NCBI GenBank assembly: GCA_000403295.2
Contig: KE159611.1
Span: forward strand, 736,767 to 800,766
From: Lachnospiraceae bacterium M18-1
GTDB taxonomy: Bacteria; Bacillota; Clostridia; Lachnospirales; Lachnospiraceae
DNA length: 64,000 bases
Direction: 5' to 3'
In this document: positions 45,776 to 54,155 of the stretch, piece by piece
How positions within the stretch are numbered: the first letter of the stretch is position 1
Layout: the number at the start of each line of letters is the position of its first letter
Notes under the pieces: generated by a model
Seen by the model: the letters and a program-made list of their open reading frames with translations, nothing else
Databases searched by the model: none
Told to the model about the DNA's origin: nothing
Translations under genes and position numbers: made by a program

Positions 45776-45902
45776 TCACATCCTCCGCTTCCATTCCATC
45801 ACCTTACAAAACACCACTGCCGCAACCGTACTCACCGCCGTCGCCGCGATCGCCGGTCCCACGATTGCCGTCGGATTCACGCTCCCGTACTGGCTCCGGT
45901 AC
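45776..45902 (-). pseudogene. Duplicated 3' end of spmA (42 codons)
   Basis: The minus strand encodes YRSQYGSVNPTAIVGPAIA... ending in a TGA at 45776-45778, matching the C-terminus of SpmA (47815-47938) at roughly four bases in five, with most protein residues kept. Upstream identity stops abruptly after CTGGCTCCGGTA. This is a displaced or foreign spmA 3' end, not part of a longer gene. Confidence 0.88.
45876..45901. repeat. 26-bp identical segment, distal copy (attachment-site-like)
   Basis: Identical over 26 bp to 47913-47938 and located exactly where spmA homology ends. The two copies bracket about 2.0 kb carrying the ATPase and TOPRIM-like genes. It could be the core of an integration site, or a strongly conserved coding stretch that marks a crossover. 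Confidence 0.6.
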
Positions 45903-45979
45903 GGTTGTGTCAAGCTAAGACTAAAAAATTTGATGGTTACATATTTTTTAACCAGTAGATGAGTAGGTTGAAAAATTTA

Positions 45980-46498
45980 TTATTTTTGTTTTAATAGATC
46001 CCATAAGGTCATTTCTTTTCTACGAATTTTTGATATCCGTCTATATTCATGCAACGCATTTATTAAGATATTTATATCAGAAAAATATTCATAAATAAAA
46101 TCATAACTTTTTACTTTGCTATATTTCAAAGCACGCTTACAATATGTACTTGGTTTCTCTCCTGAATTTTTAAAATCTTTGTATCTGTCTTCATTACATA
46201 TTATAAGCATTTCAATTTCAGGAGCTGTAACTACATTTATAACATCTACCTTCTTTTCATATGCTTTGCGTAGCTTAAAATTTTCATTTCTTGAATCTAA
46301 AATTCGATAAACTGTTATTTTTTCGGAAAAGCCTTTCTTTAGGTACTTTTCTTCAAAATCTCTTCCTCGTCGGCATTTTAACACTTCTTCTTCAATTAGA
46401 TCTTCTCTCTCAAAAACTAAGCTATGGTTGTCCAGTAATAAATCTAATATCGCGTGTTCGGCACCGCCTTCGCATATACATGCTAAATATTTTGCCAT
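45980..46498 (-). CDS. TOPRIM/RloB-like protein paired with an AAA ATPase
   Basis: 172 residues with AGGAGG before the ATG. The N-terminal LACICEGGAEHAILDLLL carries a TOPRIM-like E-G-x-x-E pattern, followed by YRILDSRNENF and VVTAPEIEMLIICN, which could supply the later acidic residues. This size and order next to an ATPase resembles AbiLii or RloB proteins of phage-defence pairs. The family match is by eye only. It is 11 bp downstream of the ATPase gene in the same operon. GC content is clearly lower than that of spmA and neighbours, a sign of transfer. Confidence 0.65.
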   Translation of the reverse strand: MAKYLACICEGGAEHAILDLLLDNHSLVFEREDLIEEEVLKCRRGRDFEEKYLKKGFSEKITVYRILDSRNENFKLRKAYEKKVDVINVVTAPEIEMLIICNEDRYKDFKNSGEKPSTYCKRALKYSKVKSYDFIYEYFSDINILINALHEYRRISKIRRKEMTLWDLLKQK

Positions 46499-46509
46499 TT
46501 TAAAGCCTC

Positions 46510-47667
46510 CTATCTTAATGATATTAGCGCTTTTTTCAGAGCAATATAAGATTCATAAGCAGGTACGGTTCCCTCAAGAAAATCACTATCGTATATCTCA
46601 CTTTTTTTAATATCATTTCTTTTCAAAATACCAGAAAGTTTTTCGGCAGTAATCCCATCTTTGTTTTTTGTAATATAAATACTGTCGTTCCTTTCAAATT
46701 CATCTAGCAATTCTGAATAATGAGTTGAAAAAATCAGAGTTGCCCCTTTTTTATTGACTTTTTTATCCATGAAAAATCGTATTAATGTTGAAACAATTTC
46801 TTTGTTAAAATGATTTTCTAATTCATCTACAATCAAATATCCCCCTTCCAAAAATGAAAATACTGCCCCCATAAATACACTCAGACCTTTTATTGTACCT
46901 GAAGAAAGATATCTGTTAAGTGCTAACGGACTATTTAACGTTAGCTCTTCTTTTTCATAAAATTTCAATCTGATATCAACTTTTTTTTCAGTTGGTTCAC
47001 AGCTAAGGGTTTCGATGCTAGGATCCAAAAAAGTTAATATTTCTTTCGGATACTGGCCTAAAAAATTCAACATATTATGATCTGTGAAATCTGACATATC
47101 ATATAAGGAAAAATTCGTGTCTTGTTCTTTATTTAAAGCAACTATAATACTAACATCTTCTATTAGATACTGTTCATTTTTATTTCTTCGGATTTTTACT
47201 TGGGCATCATTAAAATCATAAAGTCTTTTTTTCGTTTTTATCTTATGAATTTCTTTTTCCCATAATGTTTCATCTATAATTACAAATTTTGTATTGCCAT
47301 CAATAGCATTTCTTTTTCTTCCTACTATTGTTTCCAATTTATATACAATGCCATTATGATAAAAATAAGCAGTAAAAATCATATTTTGTTTACTATCTAA
47401 GTCGTCCAAAAATTTTTTAGAGGAAATACTATTAATAGGTTCATTATTTAATAATCCTATAGCAAAAGAAATCAATTTTAGGATTGTTGTCTTACCAGAT
47501 GCATTAATCCCAATAAAAGATAATGTTGGACTTGTATAAACATTAGAAAACACATTGAACATTTGTTCTCTGGCATCATTGTCTACTCTTTGTTGTGCAA
47601 CGAAGTCCACATCTAAAGTATTTTTTAAATTTTGTAAACCTTTTATGGATAGTTTTAAGATTTTCAT
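46510..47667 (-). CDS. AAA15-family ATPase (AbiLi/RloA-like), intact copy
   Basis: 385 residues. Walker A GINASGKTT (53-61), an ABC-like signature region LSSGTIKGLSVF, Walker B GGYLIVDELENHF and switch histidine in GATLIFSTHYSELLDEF; these are the features of COG1106-type ATPases. Members pair with a TOPRIM or RloB-type effector in abortive-infection and other defence operons. No membrane segment. AT-rich. A decayed paralogue lies 0.9 kb downstream. Confidence 0.82.
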   Translation of the reverse strand: MKILKLSIKGLQNLKNTLDVDFVAQQRVDNDAREQMFNVFSNVYTSPTLSFIGINASGKTTILKLISFAIGLLNNEPINSISSKKFLDDLDSKQNMIFTAYFYHNGIVYKLETIVGRKRNAIDGNTKFVIIDETLWEKEIHKIKTKKRLYDFNDAQVKIRRNKNEQYLIEDVSIIVALNKEQDTNFSLYDMSDFTDHNMLNFLGQYPKEILTFLDPSIETLSCEPTEKKVDIRLKFYEKEELTLNSPLALNRYLSSGTIKGLSVFMGAVFSFLEGGYLIVDELENHFNKEIVSTLIRFFMDKKVNKKGATLIFSTHYSELLDEFERNDSIYITKNKDGITAEKLSGILKRNDIKKSEIYDSDFLEGTVPAYESYIALKKALISLR

Positions 47668-47812
47668 GTCCTTCCCCTTTTTTCCACGTTATTTACGTTT
47701 TTATTATGTTATTATATATACTTTTTTGTGTTATTTCAACTATTATTTCCGATATTTTTGTAATTATACTGATTTCCTATAAAGGGGAATTTTTTAAAGA
47801 AAGCAGGGAATT

Positions 47813-48427
47813 CTACGTTCCCCGCTTCCTATCCATCACCTTGCAATACACCACCGCCACCAATGTACTCACCGCCGTAGCCGCAATTCCCGGCCCCACA
47901 ATCACCGCCGGGTTCACGCTCCCGTACTGGCTCCGGTAAGCAATCACATTCACCGGAATCAACTGTAAGGAGGAAATATTGATAATCAAAAACGTACACA
48001 TCTCATTACTGGCAATTCCCTTCTTTCTCACCGGTCCCGGAAGTCTACCCCGCCTCCTGTCGTCCTCCAGCTTTGATAGCTCTTCCATCGCCCGTAATCC
48101 CGCCGGGGTAGCCGCCCACCCCAGCCCCAGGAAATTAGAGATAAAATTCACTGCAATATGCTCCTTCGCCGGATGTCCCTCCGGAATCCCGGGAAATAAA
48201 AACTTCAGCAGCGGCCCCATTTTCTTAGACGCAAGCTCGATCACTCCCGCCTTAGTCGCAATCTCCATCATGCCAACCCAAAAGGACATCACTCCCATCA
48301 TCGTAATACAAAGCGTCACAGCCTCCTTCGCGGAATCCAGCGCCTCCTTGGTAACCTCCGGCATCTTCCCGTTAAACGCGCCGAAAATAATCCCGACAAT
48401 GATCATACCAGCCCAAAGATAATTCAT
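47813..48427 (-). CDS. spmA: Spore maturation protein A
   Basis: 204 residues from the ATG at 48427, behind GGGAGGGG; 13 bp after the DUF885 gene. Nucleoside-recognition (Gate) fold: NYLWAGMIIVGIIFGAFNG, SFWVGMMEIATKAGVIELASKKMGPLLKFLFPGIPEG and NFISNFLGLGWAATPAGLRAMEEL are characteristic. With SpmB it is needed for dehydration of the spore core. The last about 100 bp may come from an incoming module, since a second, different spmA 3' end lies 2.0 kb downstream. spmB is separated and on the other strand. Confidence 0.93.
   Translation of the reverse strand: MNYLWAGMIIVGIIFGAFNGKMPEVTKEALDSAKEAVTLCITMMGVMSFWVGMMEIATKAGVIELASKKMGPLLKFLFPGIPEGHPAKEHIAVNFISNFLGLGWAATPAGLRAMEELSKLEDDRRRGRLPGPVRKKGIASNEMCTFLIINISSLQLIPVNVIAYRSQYGSVNPAVIVGPGIAATAVSTLVAVVYCKVMDRKRGT
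47913..47938. repeat. 26-bp identical segment, proximal copy inside spmA
   Basis: Lies within spmA, about 100 bp from its stop; twin of 45876-45901. Beyond its right edge the two sequences have nothing in common, which fixes this as the edge of the duplication. Confidence 0.6.
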
Positions 48428-48440
48428 AGCCCCTCCCTTA

Positions 48441-50354
48441 TCATTTCTCCTCACATTTCCCCATGTATTTTTCCACCAGCTCAAACGGCGCCGGACCTGT
48501 CATCAGCACATCCTTATGAAATTCCTTCTGGGAAAATCCCGTACCCTTTTTGGCCGCATACTCCTTTTTCAATTCCAGAAATTCTACATACCCAATATAA
48601 TATTTCGCATAATTGCCCGGAGAGCCAAGCACCAGATCATATATACGGTTCACGGTATTCACATCCTGGATTCCATAATTAGAGAAAAACGCCAGTGTAT
48701 CCACCCGGCTCCATCCATCATAATGGATCCCGATATCCGCCAGTGTATACAGGCCAAGGATAATAGAACTGTTTTTCTGCAAAATGGTAGCCTGCTCCTT
48801 TGTGATCGGCGCCAGATAGTAGCTGCACATCTCTGCATAGGTCGCCCAACCCTCGACATAGCCGCCGGTATTAAACATACTGCGCACCGGATCCGGATCG
48901 GTCCCCGCATAATACACATTCTGGTACAAATGTCCCGGAAATCCTTCATGAGCAAGCGTCGTAAACAGCGTCAGCGGATTCCCCATATGCGCCTGATTGA
49001 CATAAATCACATTTTCCTCATAACTGTCGATCGCCGGAATCATATAAAAAGCAGGACTCAGATTTCCTTGCAATGCCTCGGGCACATACTTTACACTGAC
49101 CGTAGTATCTGGCGCCGTTGGAAATGTCTTCGCAATCTCCTTTTTCAGTCCATTTAAAATACTGACCGGATTTGTGGTATCCATAGCCGCCGCCTCATGC
49201 GCCTGCTCCGGATTCCCGATCAAAGCCGCAGCTTCCTGAGATACATTTTCTTCCGCTGCTTTTTCATCTTGAACCGCAGTTCCTTCCTCCTGAGCATTTC
49301 TTCCCTTTTGCACCATATTCCTCATACTTTCATTTTCCGTAATCCCCAGCACCCGTTCCATAGCCTCCAAATCCTCCACGATCTGTCTCTTCGTCAGATC
49401 TTTCATTTCCGGCACCGAACGTTCGGATCCTGTAGACACTTTTACAACCTGCTCATAATACTCCTTCCCTTCCGGAAAATAACACAGCCCCTGTTCGTTT
49501 ACTCCTGTCCCCATCAGCGTCTGGACCGACGTACTCAGCTTCGAATACGCCGGAAGCACATAACTGCTGAGCATCAGCGCATTCCTCTGAATATAAATAC
49601 TTTTCTCCTTCTCACTCAGCCCCTTCACCTGCTCAATACGGTCCACAAAGGTAGTGATCAGATAATTACTTTCCCCCATATTCATAAAAACCTTGCACTG
49701 CTCAATGACCTGCAGCGCTGCAGCGTCCGACATAAACAGCCCTGCATCCGACTTTGCCTGCTCAAATGCGATCAATGACTGAAAATAATCCGGCGTTATC
49801 TTCATAAGTTCCAGATAGATATCCACATCCTCCCGGTCATAAAACTGATATTCCGACAGCAGTACCGGAAGCTGCGTATGGATTCCGCTTACCAGTCCCA
49901 AAGGTTCCTCATACAATGTAAACTCTGCATTCTCCTTCAGCCGTTCCATATAATAATCCAGCACATCAAAAGTAAGCCTGTTTGTGACCGACAAATTCTC
50001 CTGATCAAATTCCTCCATTGCACGCCGGATATTTTCCACGGAAACCAGCGCCATATTCTGATCCGTTTCAAATGTCCCAAATGTCACCGGCGTTTCCCGG
50101 ATTCCAAATTCCTCCGGATTCCGCAGAGTATAATGAAGGCTGACCGTATTAGACGCTGTTTCCTGACAGAACAGCTCATTCGTAAACTTTTCAAATGCCC
50201 GGTTTGTTTCCTCCGGTGTCTGTTTCTGGCATCCCGGCAAAAAAATAGAGAGCAAAACCCCGGCAAATAAGAGAAAAGCAAGCCTGACTGATTTTCTCCC
50301 CATAAGAATACTGAACTTCGTCTGATCAGATATGTATTTTTGAAATATCGACAT
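48441..50354 (-). CDS. DUF885-family lipoprotein, putative metallopeptidase-like
   Basis: 637 residues from the ATG at 50354, behind GGAGTG. An internal ATG at 50303 gives a more usual lipoprotein signal (MGRKSVRLAFLLFAGVLLSI) but has no ribosome site. The lipobox FLPGC predicts attachment to the outer face of the membrane. The HEGFPGH motif in TLAHEGFPGHLYQ is the zincin-like signature of DUF885 proteins, with ADIGIHYDGWS further on. These are probably peptidases; the substrate is unknown. It sits between the split spmA and spmB genes. Confidence 0.88.
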   Translation of the reverse strand: MSIFQKYISDQTKFSILMGRKSVRLAFLLFAGVLLSIFLPGCQKQTPEETNRAFEKFTNELFCQETASNTVSLHYTLRNPEEFGIRETPVTFGTFETDQNMALVSVENIRRAMEEFDQENLSVTNRLTFDVLDYYMERLKENAEFTLYEEPLGLVSGIHTQLPVLLSEYQFYDREDVDIYLELMKITPDYFQSLIAFEQAKSDAGLFMSDAAALQVIEQCKVFMNMGESNYLITTFVDRIEQVKGLSEKEKSIYIQRNALMLSSYVLPAYSKLSTSVQTLMGTGVNEQGLCYFPEGKEYYEQVVKVSTGSERSVPEMKDLTKRQIVEDLEAMERVLGITENESMRNMVQKGRNAQEEGTAVQDEKAAEENVSQEAAALIGNPEQAHEAAAMDTTNPVSILNGLKKEIAKTFPTAPDTTVSVKYVPEALQGNLSPAFYMIPAIDSYEENVIYVNQAHMGNPLTLFTTLAHEGFPGHLYQNVYYAGTDPDPVRSMFNTGGYVEGWATYAEMCSYYLAPITKEQATILQKNSSIILGLYTLADIGIHYDGWSRVDTLAFFSNYGIQDVNTVNRIYDLVLGSPGNYAKYYIGYVEFLELKKEYAAKKGTGFSQKEFHKDVLMTGPAPFELVEKYMGKCEEK

Positions 50355-50511
50355 AGACACTCCAAAACGTTTCTTTAATTCATATCTATGCCCGCGAAAA
50401 TTTGATTATTCTGTTGAGACAAACTATATTTTTCAGAAACGTAGTTCTGTTCTAAACCCCCCTGCCGCCATCATAAAAATTATAGAACATCTTTCGAAAA
50501 TGAGGTTTCCC

Positions 50512-51033
50512 ATGCAGCTTTTCCTCTACATATCCGATTTCATCGTCCCTTTCCTGATCCTTGCCATCATTGCATATGGTATCCTGCAGGAAGTCAATGT
50601 ATACGATACATTTATCATCGGCGCGCGGAATGGTTTTCTCACCGTCATCAAAATCATGCCCACCCTTATCGGCCTGATGGTAGCTGTAGGAATCCTGCGC
50701 GCCTCTGGATTTTTAGACTTCATCTCCCGGATCATCGGACATTTTACCACCCGTATCGGATTTCCCGGTGAACTGGTTCCCCTGTCCATCGTAAAAATGT
50801 TTTCCTCTTCCGCAGCCACCGGACTTCTACTGGATATCTACAAAGATTCCGGCACAGACTCCCTGTGCGGACGGATCGCCTCCATCTCCATGTCCTGCAC
50901 GGAGACCATTTTCTATACCATGAGCGTTTACTTCATGACCGCAAAAGTCACAAAAACCCGCTATACCCTGCCAGGCGCCCTGATCGCAACCCTAGCCGGG
51001 CTGGCCGCAAGCGTTTTCCTTGCAATGCAGTAG
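50512..51033 (+). CDS. spmB: Spore maturation protein B
   Basis: 173 residues when started at MQLFLYISDF (50512), with GAGG 6 nt before; an in-frame ATG at 50500 lacks a site. Partner of SpmA, same nucleoside-recognition fold: YISDFIVPFLILAIIAYGILQEVNVYDTFIIGARNG, GMVAVGILRASG-type helix, FSSSAATGLLLDIYKDSGTDS and SCTETIFYTMSVYF. The usual spmA-spmB operon is broken here: spmA is on the opposite strand with the DUF885 gene between. Confidence 0.93.
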   Translation: MQLFLYISDFIVPFLILAIIAYGILQEVNVYDTFIIGARNGFLTVIKIMPTLIGLMVAVGILRASGFLDFISRIIGHFTTRIGFPGELVPLSIVKMFSSSAATGLLLDIYKDSGTDSLCGRIASISMSCTETIFYTMSVYFMTAKVTKTRYTLPGALIATLAGLAASVFLAMQ

Positions 51034-51159
51034 TTATCCCCTGTGCGTACGGTTCACGGCCTGGTCGAGTAGACGTGCCCCTTACGAGGCACGCCCCTCC
51101 CAGAACCGGACGTGCGGCTTTCCCGCATCCGGCTCTTTACAAAACTAATTATTCGACAA

Positions 51160-52459
51160 TTATCTTGCATACACGTTTACATAGATTCTTGGCGTTGCTA
51201 ATGGATGTACCTTTAGCATGTCATTGAATCCTTCCCAGTTATAGCTTTTCTTCTGGCTTCTGCGATTCAGCCATTTAAACAGGCTTTTCATCATCTGATA
51301 CCGGAAGTTGCTCAAACTCTGGATGTTGTCCGTGATTCCGTAGTAATGGTAGTAACCTACAAGTATCTCATTCAGTTTCTTTATTATGGCTTTTAGAGGT
51401 TTTGTCCTCATATCCCGAATCAGACGGTGTACTTCTTTGCATTTCTTTGTAAATTTCTTCCTGCTGGTTTTCCTCTTCACCCGGAATTTACCGTTCCTGC
51501 CATGAGAACAGTAATGTGTAAAACCCAGAAATGTGAAGGTTTCCGGCTTCCTGCCCTTCCTTGCGCATCTTTCCTGTGCATATCTGCCAAACTCTATGAG
51601 CCTGCTCTTGCTTTCCTCCAGGGTCATTCCGAAGTGTCCCATCCTACCTTTCAGATGTTTATAGAATTCTTCCGCTTCTTCCTTATATTGGAAGCATGCC
51701 ACAAAATCGTCAGCGTAAACCACCAGTCCCCCATATCCTTTCAGCTTCGGCTCTACACATTCCTTGAACCACCATACCAGGACGTAGTGCATATAGATAT
51801 TCGATATCACGGGGGGAACAGACCGAACCCTGTTCAGAACCCTCTTCTGTTTCCTCGTATTGGTAGTTCTCTATGATTCCTGCTTTCAGCATCCGCCTTA
51901 CCAGTCTTATGATATTGGGGTCTTTGATTCGTGATTCTATAAATCTGATTGCCCATTCATGGTCTATATGGTTGAAAAAGCTCTTGATATCTGCATCCAG
52001 AACATAGTTCGTCGGCCGCATTTCCAGCATCACATTTAATTTCCGGATTGCCTGATGACATCCTCTCTTTGGGCGGAATCCCATCATTTCGTCATAGAAA
52101 TGGGGCTCGAATACCGCCTCCAGTATCCGCCTTAATGCTTCCTGTACCAACTTATCTTCATAGCAATAGATGCTTAGCGGTCTGGTCTTTCCGTTTTCCT
52201 TTGGTATTTCCACAAGCCTTGCCGGCTGTGGCTTATACGATTTCTTCTTCAGCCGTTCCACCAGTCTCTCAAGATTTTCTTCCAGATTCCGGCTGTATTC
52301 CTCTTTGGTAACCCCATCGATTCCTACCGCCTTATCTCCATCCATTTTTACATGACAATCTTTTAACAGCTCTTTGTCAATCAGATGTCCGATGGACGTA
52401 AATACCATGTCCGGATTTTCGCTTGACAGTTGTGATATTCTCGCCAATTTCGTTTCCAT
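51160..52459 (-). pseudogene. Group II intron reverse transcriptase/maturase, +1 frameshift
   Basis: Starts at the ATG at 52459 behind AGGAGG. The first frame holds RT blocks 0-4 (KAVGIDGVTKEEY; IPKENGKTRPLSI; GFRPKRGCHQAIRKLN; DADIKSFFNHIDHEW) and runs into QGSVCSPR. The second resumes at VISNIYMHYVL and carries YADDFVACF and the maturase X domain. The break is at a run of six G on the plus strand (51811-51816); five would restore one frame. No endonuclease domain is present after X. It could be a real mutation, a sequencing error at a homopolymer, or slippage. Confidence 0.9.
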
Positions 52460-52534
52460 TGTTCCTCCTATCTCTGGGTATAGACAATGTTTCCTCTTTG
52501 ATATGGTTTTGCATAGCAGGGATGTGAGGCACAT

Positions 52535-52970
52535 CCCTCTCTCCGCTTCCCTCCAGTGGCATTACCCACCTTCCTCGGTACTATCGGGCTATCCGACTAC
52601 CTGTCTCCCTTTTGCTGCACTCCTTCGTTGATTCGCATACCGCCCTCTTACACTGAAAGACGGAGGACACAGGTTCTCCCACAGTTGACGCAATGTCATT
52701 GTATAGCATGACTGGCGTTCCAACACCGCAGTGTTGTGTGAAATCTCACCATAACGATATTCACACATATTGCCTTCCGCACAGTAAACAACGTCGGCAC
52801 ACTGAACCTGTGATTTCGGTGCTAAATTCGCCCTGTAGCCCTACTACCTAACTTCCTACGCTTAGTCTGATATTGTTACCAATACAGACTCAAGGTTCGC
52901 TACTGGTGGTGTGGTTGGCACCTTGCCAGATGGGATTCCCACCCATTAAACATTGCGCCCTTCTGGGCGC
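52535..52970 (-). ncRNA. Group II intron 5' ribozyme domains I-IV
   Basis: About 440 nt between the intron 5' end and the maturase start have no gene and hold the intron's catalytic RNA, starting with GTGCGCCC and a GGTGGGAATCCC-type stem. Confidence 0.75.
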
Positions 52971-52972
52971 AC

Positions 52973-53119
52973 TTACTGTTCACACCCTAACCGGGCGTTC
53001 ACAGCAACGGCATCCAGCCCATTGAAAAGTCGCCTGCCGGCGAGGGGCTGGATGCCCGCCCCATCGCTGAATTGGCCGAATGCCGTGCAGCAAGTGCACG
53101 ACACCGTGTGAACAGTAAC
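52973..53119 (+). repeat. Palindromic element family I, copy D (147 bp)
   Basis: TTACTGTTCACACCC... to ...GTGTGAACAGTAAC, same orientation as copy A, with CATCCAGCCCATTG.../...GGGGCTGGATG hairpin. The group II intron starts at the adjacent base. Confidence 0.88.
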
Positions 53120-53278
53120 AGTATCCTTCTTGTCTAACAACATTTAATATGATAAAATGAATCTATCAATATGAAATGTACAGATACTATATGCGGGCCC
53201 GGTGAACCGCCAATTTCCGCCGCCCGGCACTATATCCGATAAGATATACCTCGAAAAACAAAAGGAGGACTCCCACGA

Positions 53279-53944
53279 ATGTCCAGCATAACATTAAATA
53301 ATCTCAACAAGACCTACCCAAACGGATTTCTTTCCGTAAAAAATGTCTCCTTATTTATAGAAGACGGAGAATTTGTTACATTTCATGGTCCCAGCGGCTG
53401 CGGTAAATCCACGATACTCCGCATGATCGGCGGTCTGGAAGAGATCACTTCCGGCGAGATTTATCTTGGAGACCTCCTGCTGAACGAGGTACTCCCCCGG
53501 GACCGCCGCCTTGCCATGGCATTTCAAAACTATGCGCTTTACCCTGGACTCAATGTATATGAAAATATAAGTCTTGGTCTCACTCTGCGGGATTTTCCCA
53601 AAAATATCATCGATACCCGTGTAAATTCTGCCGTAGAATTTTTAAAAATCTCACATATATTAAATAAAAAAATCCGCTCCATCACTGAAACGGAAAAACA
53701 AAAAACAGCCCTCGCCAGGGCCATCGTATGCCATCCCAAAGTCTTTCTCGTAGATGAAGATTTTTCCAGGGGAAATCCCCGCCGTCGCGTGGAAATGCTC
53801 CGGGACGTCCTGCGTATCAACCATGAATTAAAAATCACCACCCTCTATATCACCAATGATTATCAAGAGGCAGTAAACCTTAAGAAAAAAATCGTATTTA
53901 TGAAAGACGGAGAGATCATCCCGGCTGAGGAATATTTGAGCTGA
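53279..53944 (+). CDS. Orphan MalK-like ABC ATPase with degenerate catalytic motifs
   Basis: 221 residues behind AAAGGAGG. Walker A (GPSGCGKST, about 37-45) and the Q-loop region AFQNYALYP are intact and MalK-like. The signature LSGGQ is replaced by ITETE (SITETEKQKTALARA), the D-loop is lost (VDEDFSRGNPRR for VDEPLSNLD) and the switch histidine is asparagine (TTLYITNDYQEA for THD). The C-terminal regulatory domain of MalK is absent. It should bind ATP but hydrolyse it poorly, if at all. No permease is nearby. It could be a regulatory or scaffold protein, or an ageing gene; its frame is fully open. Confidence 0.85.
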   Translation: MSSITLNNLNKTYPNGFLSVKNVSLFIEDGEFVTFHGPSGCGKSTILRMIGGLEEITSGEIYLGDLLLNEVLPRDRRLAMAFQNYALYPGLNVYENISLGLTLRDFPKNIIDTRVNSAVEFLKISHILNKKIRSITETEKQKTALARAIVCHPKVFLVDEDFSRGNPRRRVEMLRDVLRINHELKITTLYITNDYQEAVNLKKKIVFMKDGEIIPAEEYLS

Positions 53945-54009
53945 GCATGCCGGAAACGATGATTTTAAGATCTATACTTGGTCTGCCCGTCCGGATCCAA
54001 AGATTTCAT

Positions 54010-54066
54010 CAGTATCAGCAGCATGAAATACCTTGACATTCCATGCCGCTGATACCGATTTTTTAT
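54010..54066 (+). terminator. Rho-independent terminator after the orphan ATPase
   Basis: ATCAGTATCAGCAGCATG.../...CATGCCGCTGATACCGAT followed by TTTTTTATC. Confidence 0.8.
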
Positions 54067-54155
54067 CTGCCGTCTCCATCGTGTTCCACTCAAAAGATAT
54101 ATAGAGTGATTCTACTTTGACAATCGTTCAAAACCATCTTACAAGTTTTCTTATT

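Larger units (their letters stand above)
51060..52972 (-). mobile_element. Group II intron with frameshifted maturase gene
   Basis: Minus strand. The 5' end GTGCGCCCAGAAGGGCGC begins at 52972. Domain V is GAGCCGGATGCGGG...CCGCACGTCCGGTTC (about 51100-51133), followed by domain VI (GTGCCTCGTAAGGGGCAC, about 51075-51092). The 3' boundary is near 51060 but not exact. The intron abuts base 52973, where palindromic element copy D begins. About 1.9 kb in all. Confidence 0.92.

Noticed and set aside
47555..47939. Plus-strand frames across the spmA/ATPase junction
   Set aside because: Antisense to spmA and the ATPase 5' end, low complexity, no start signals.
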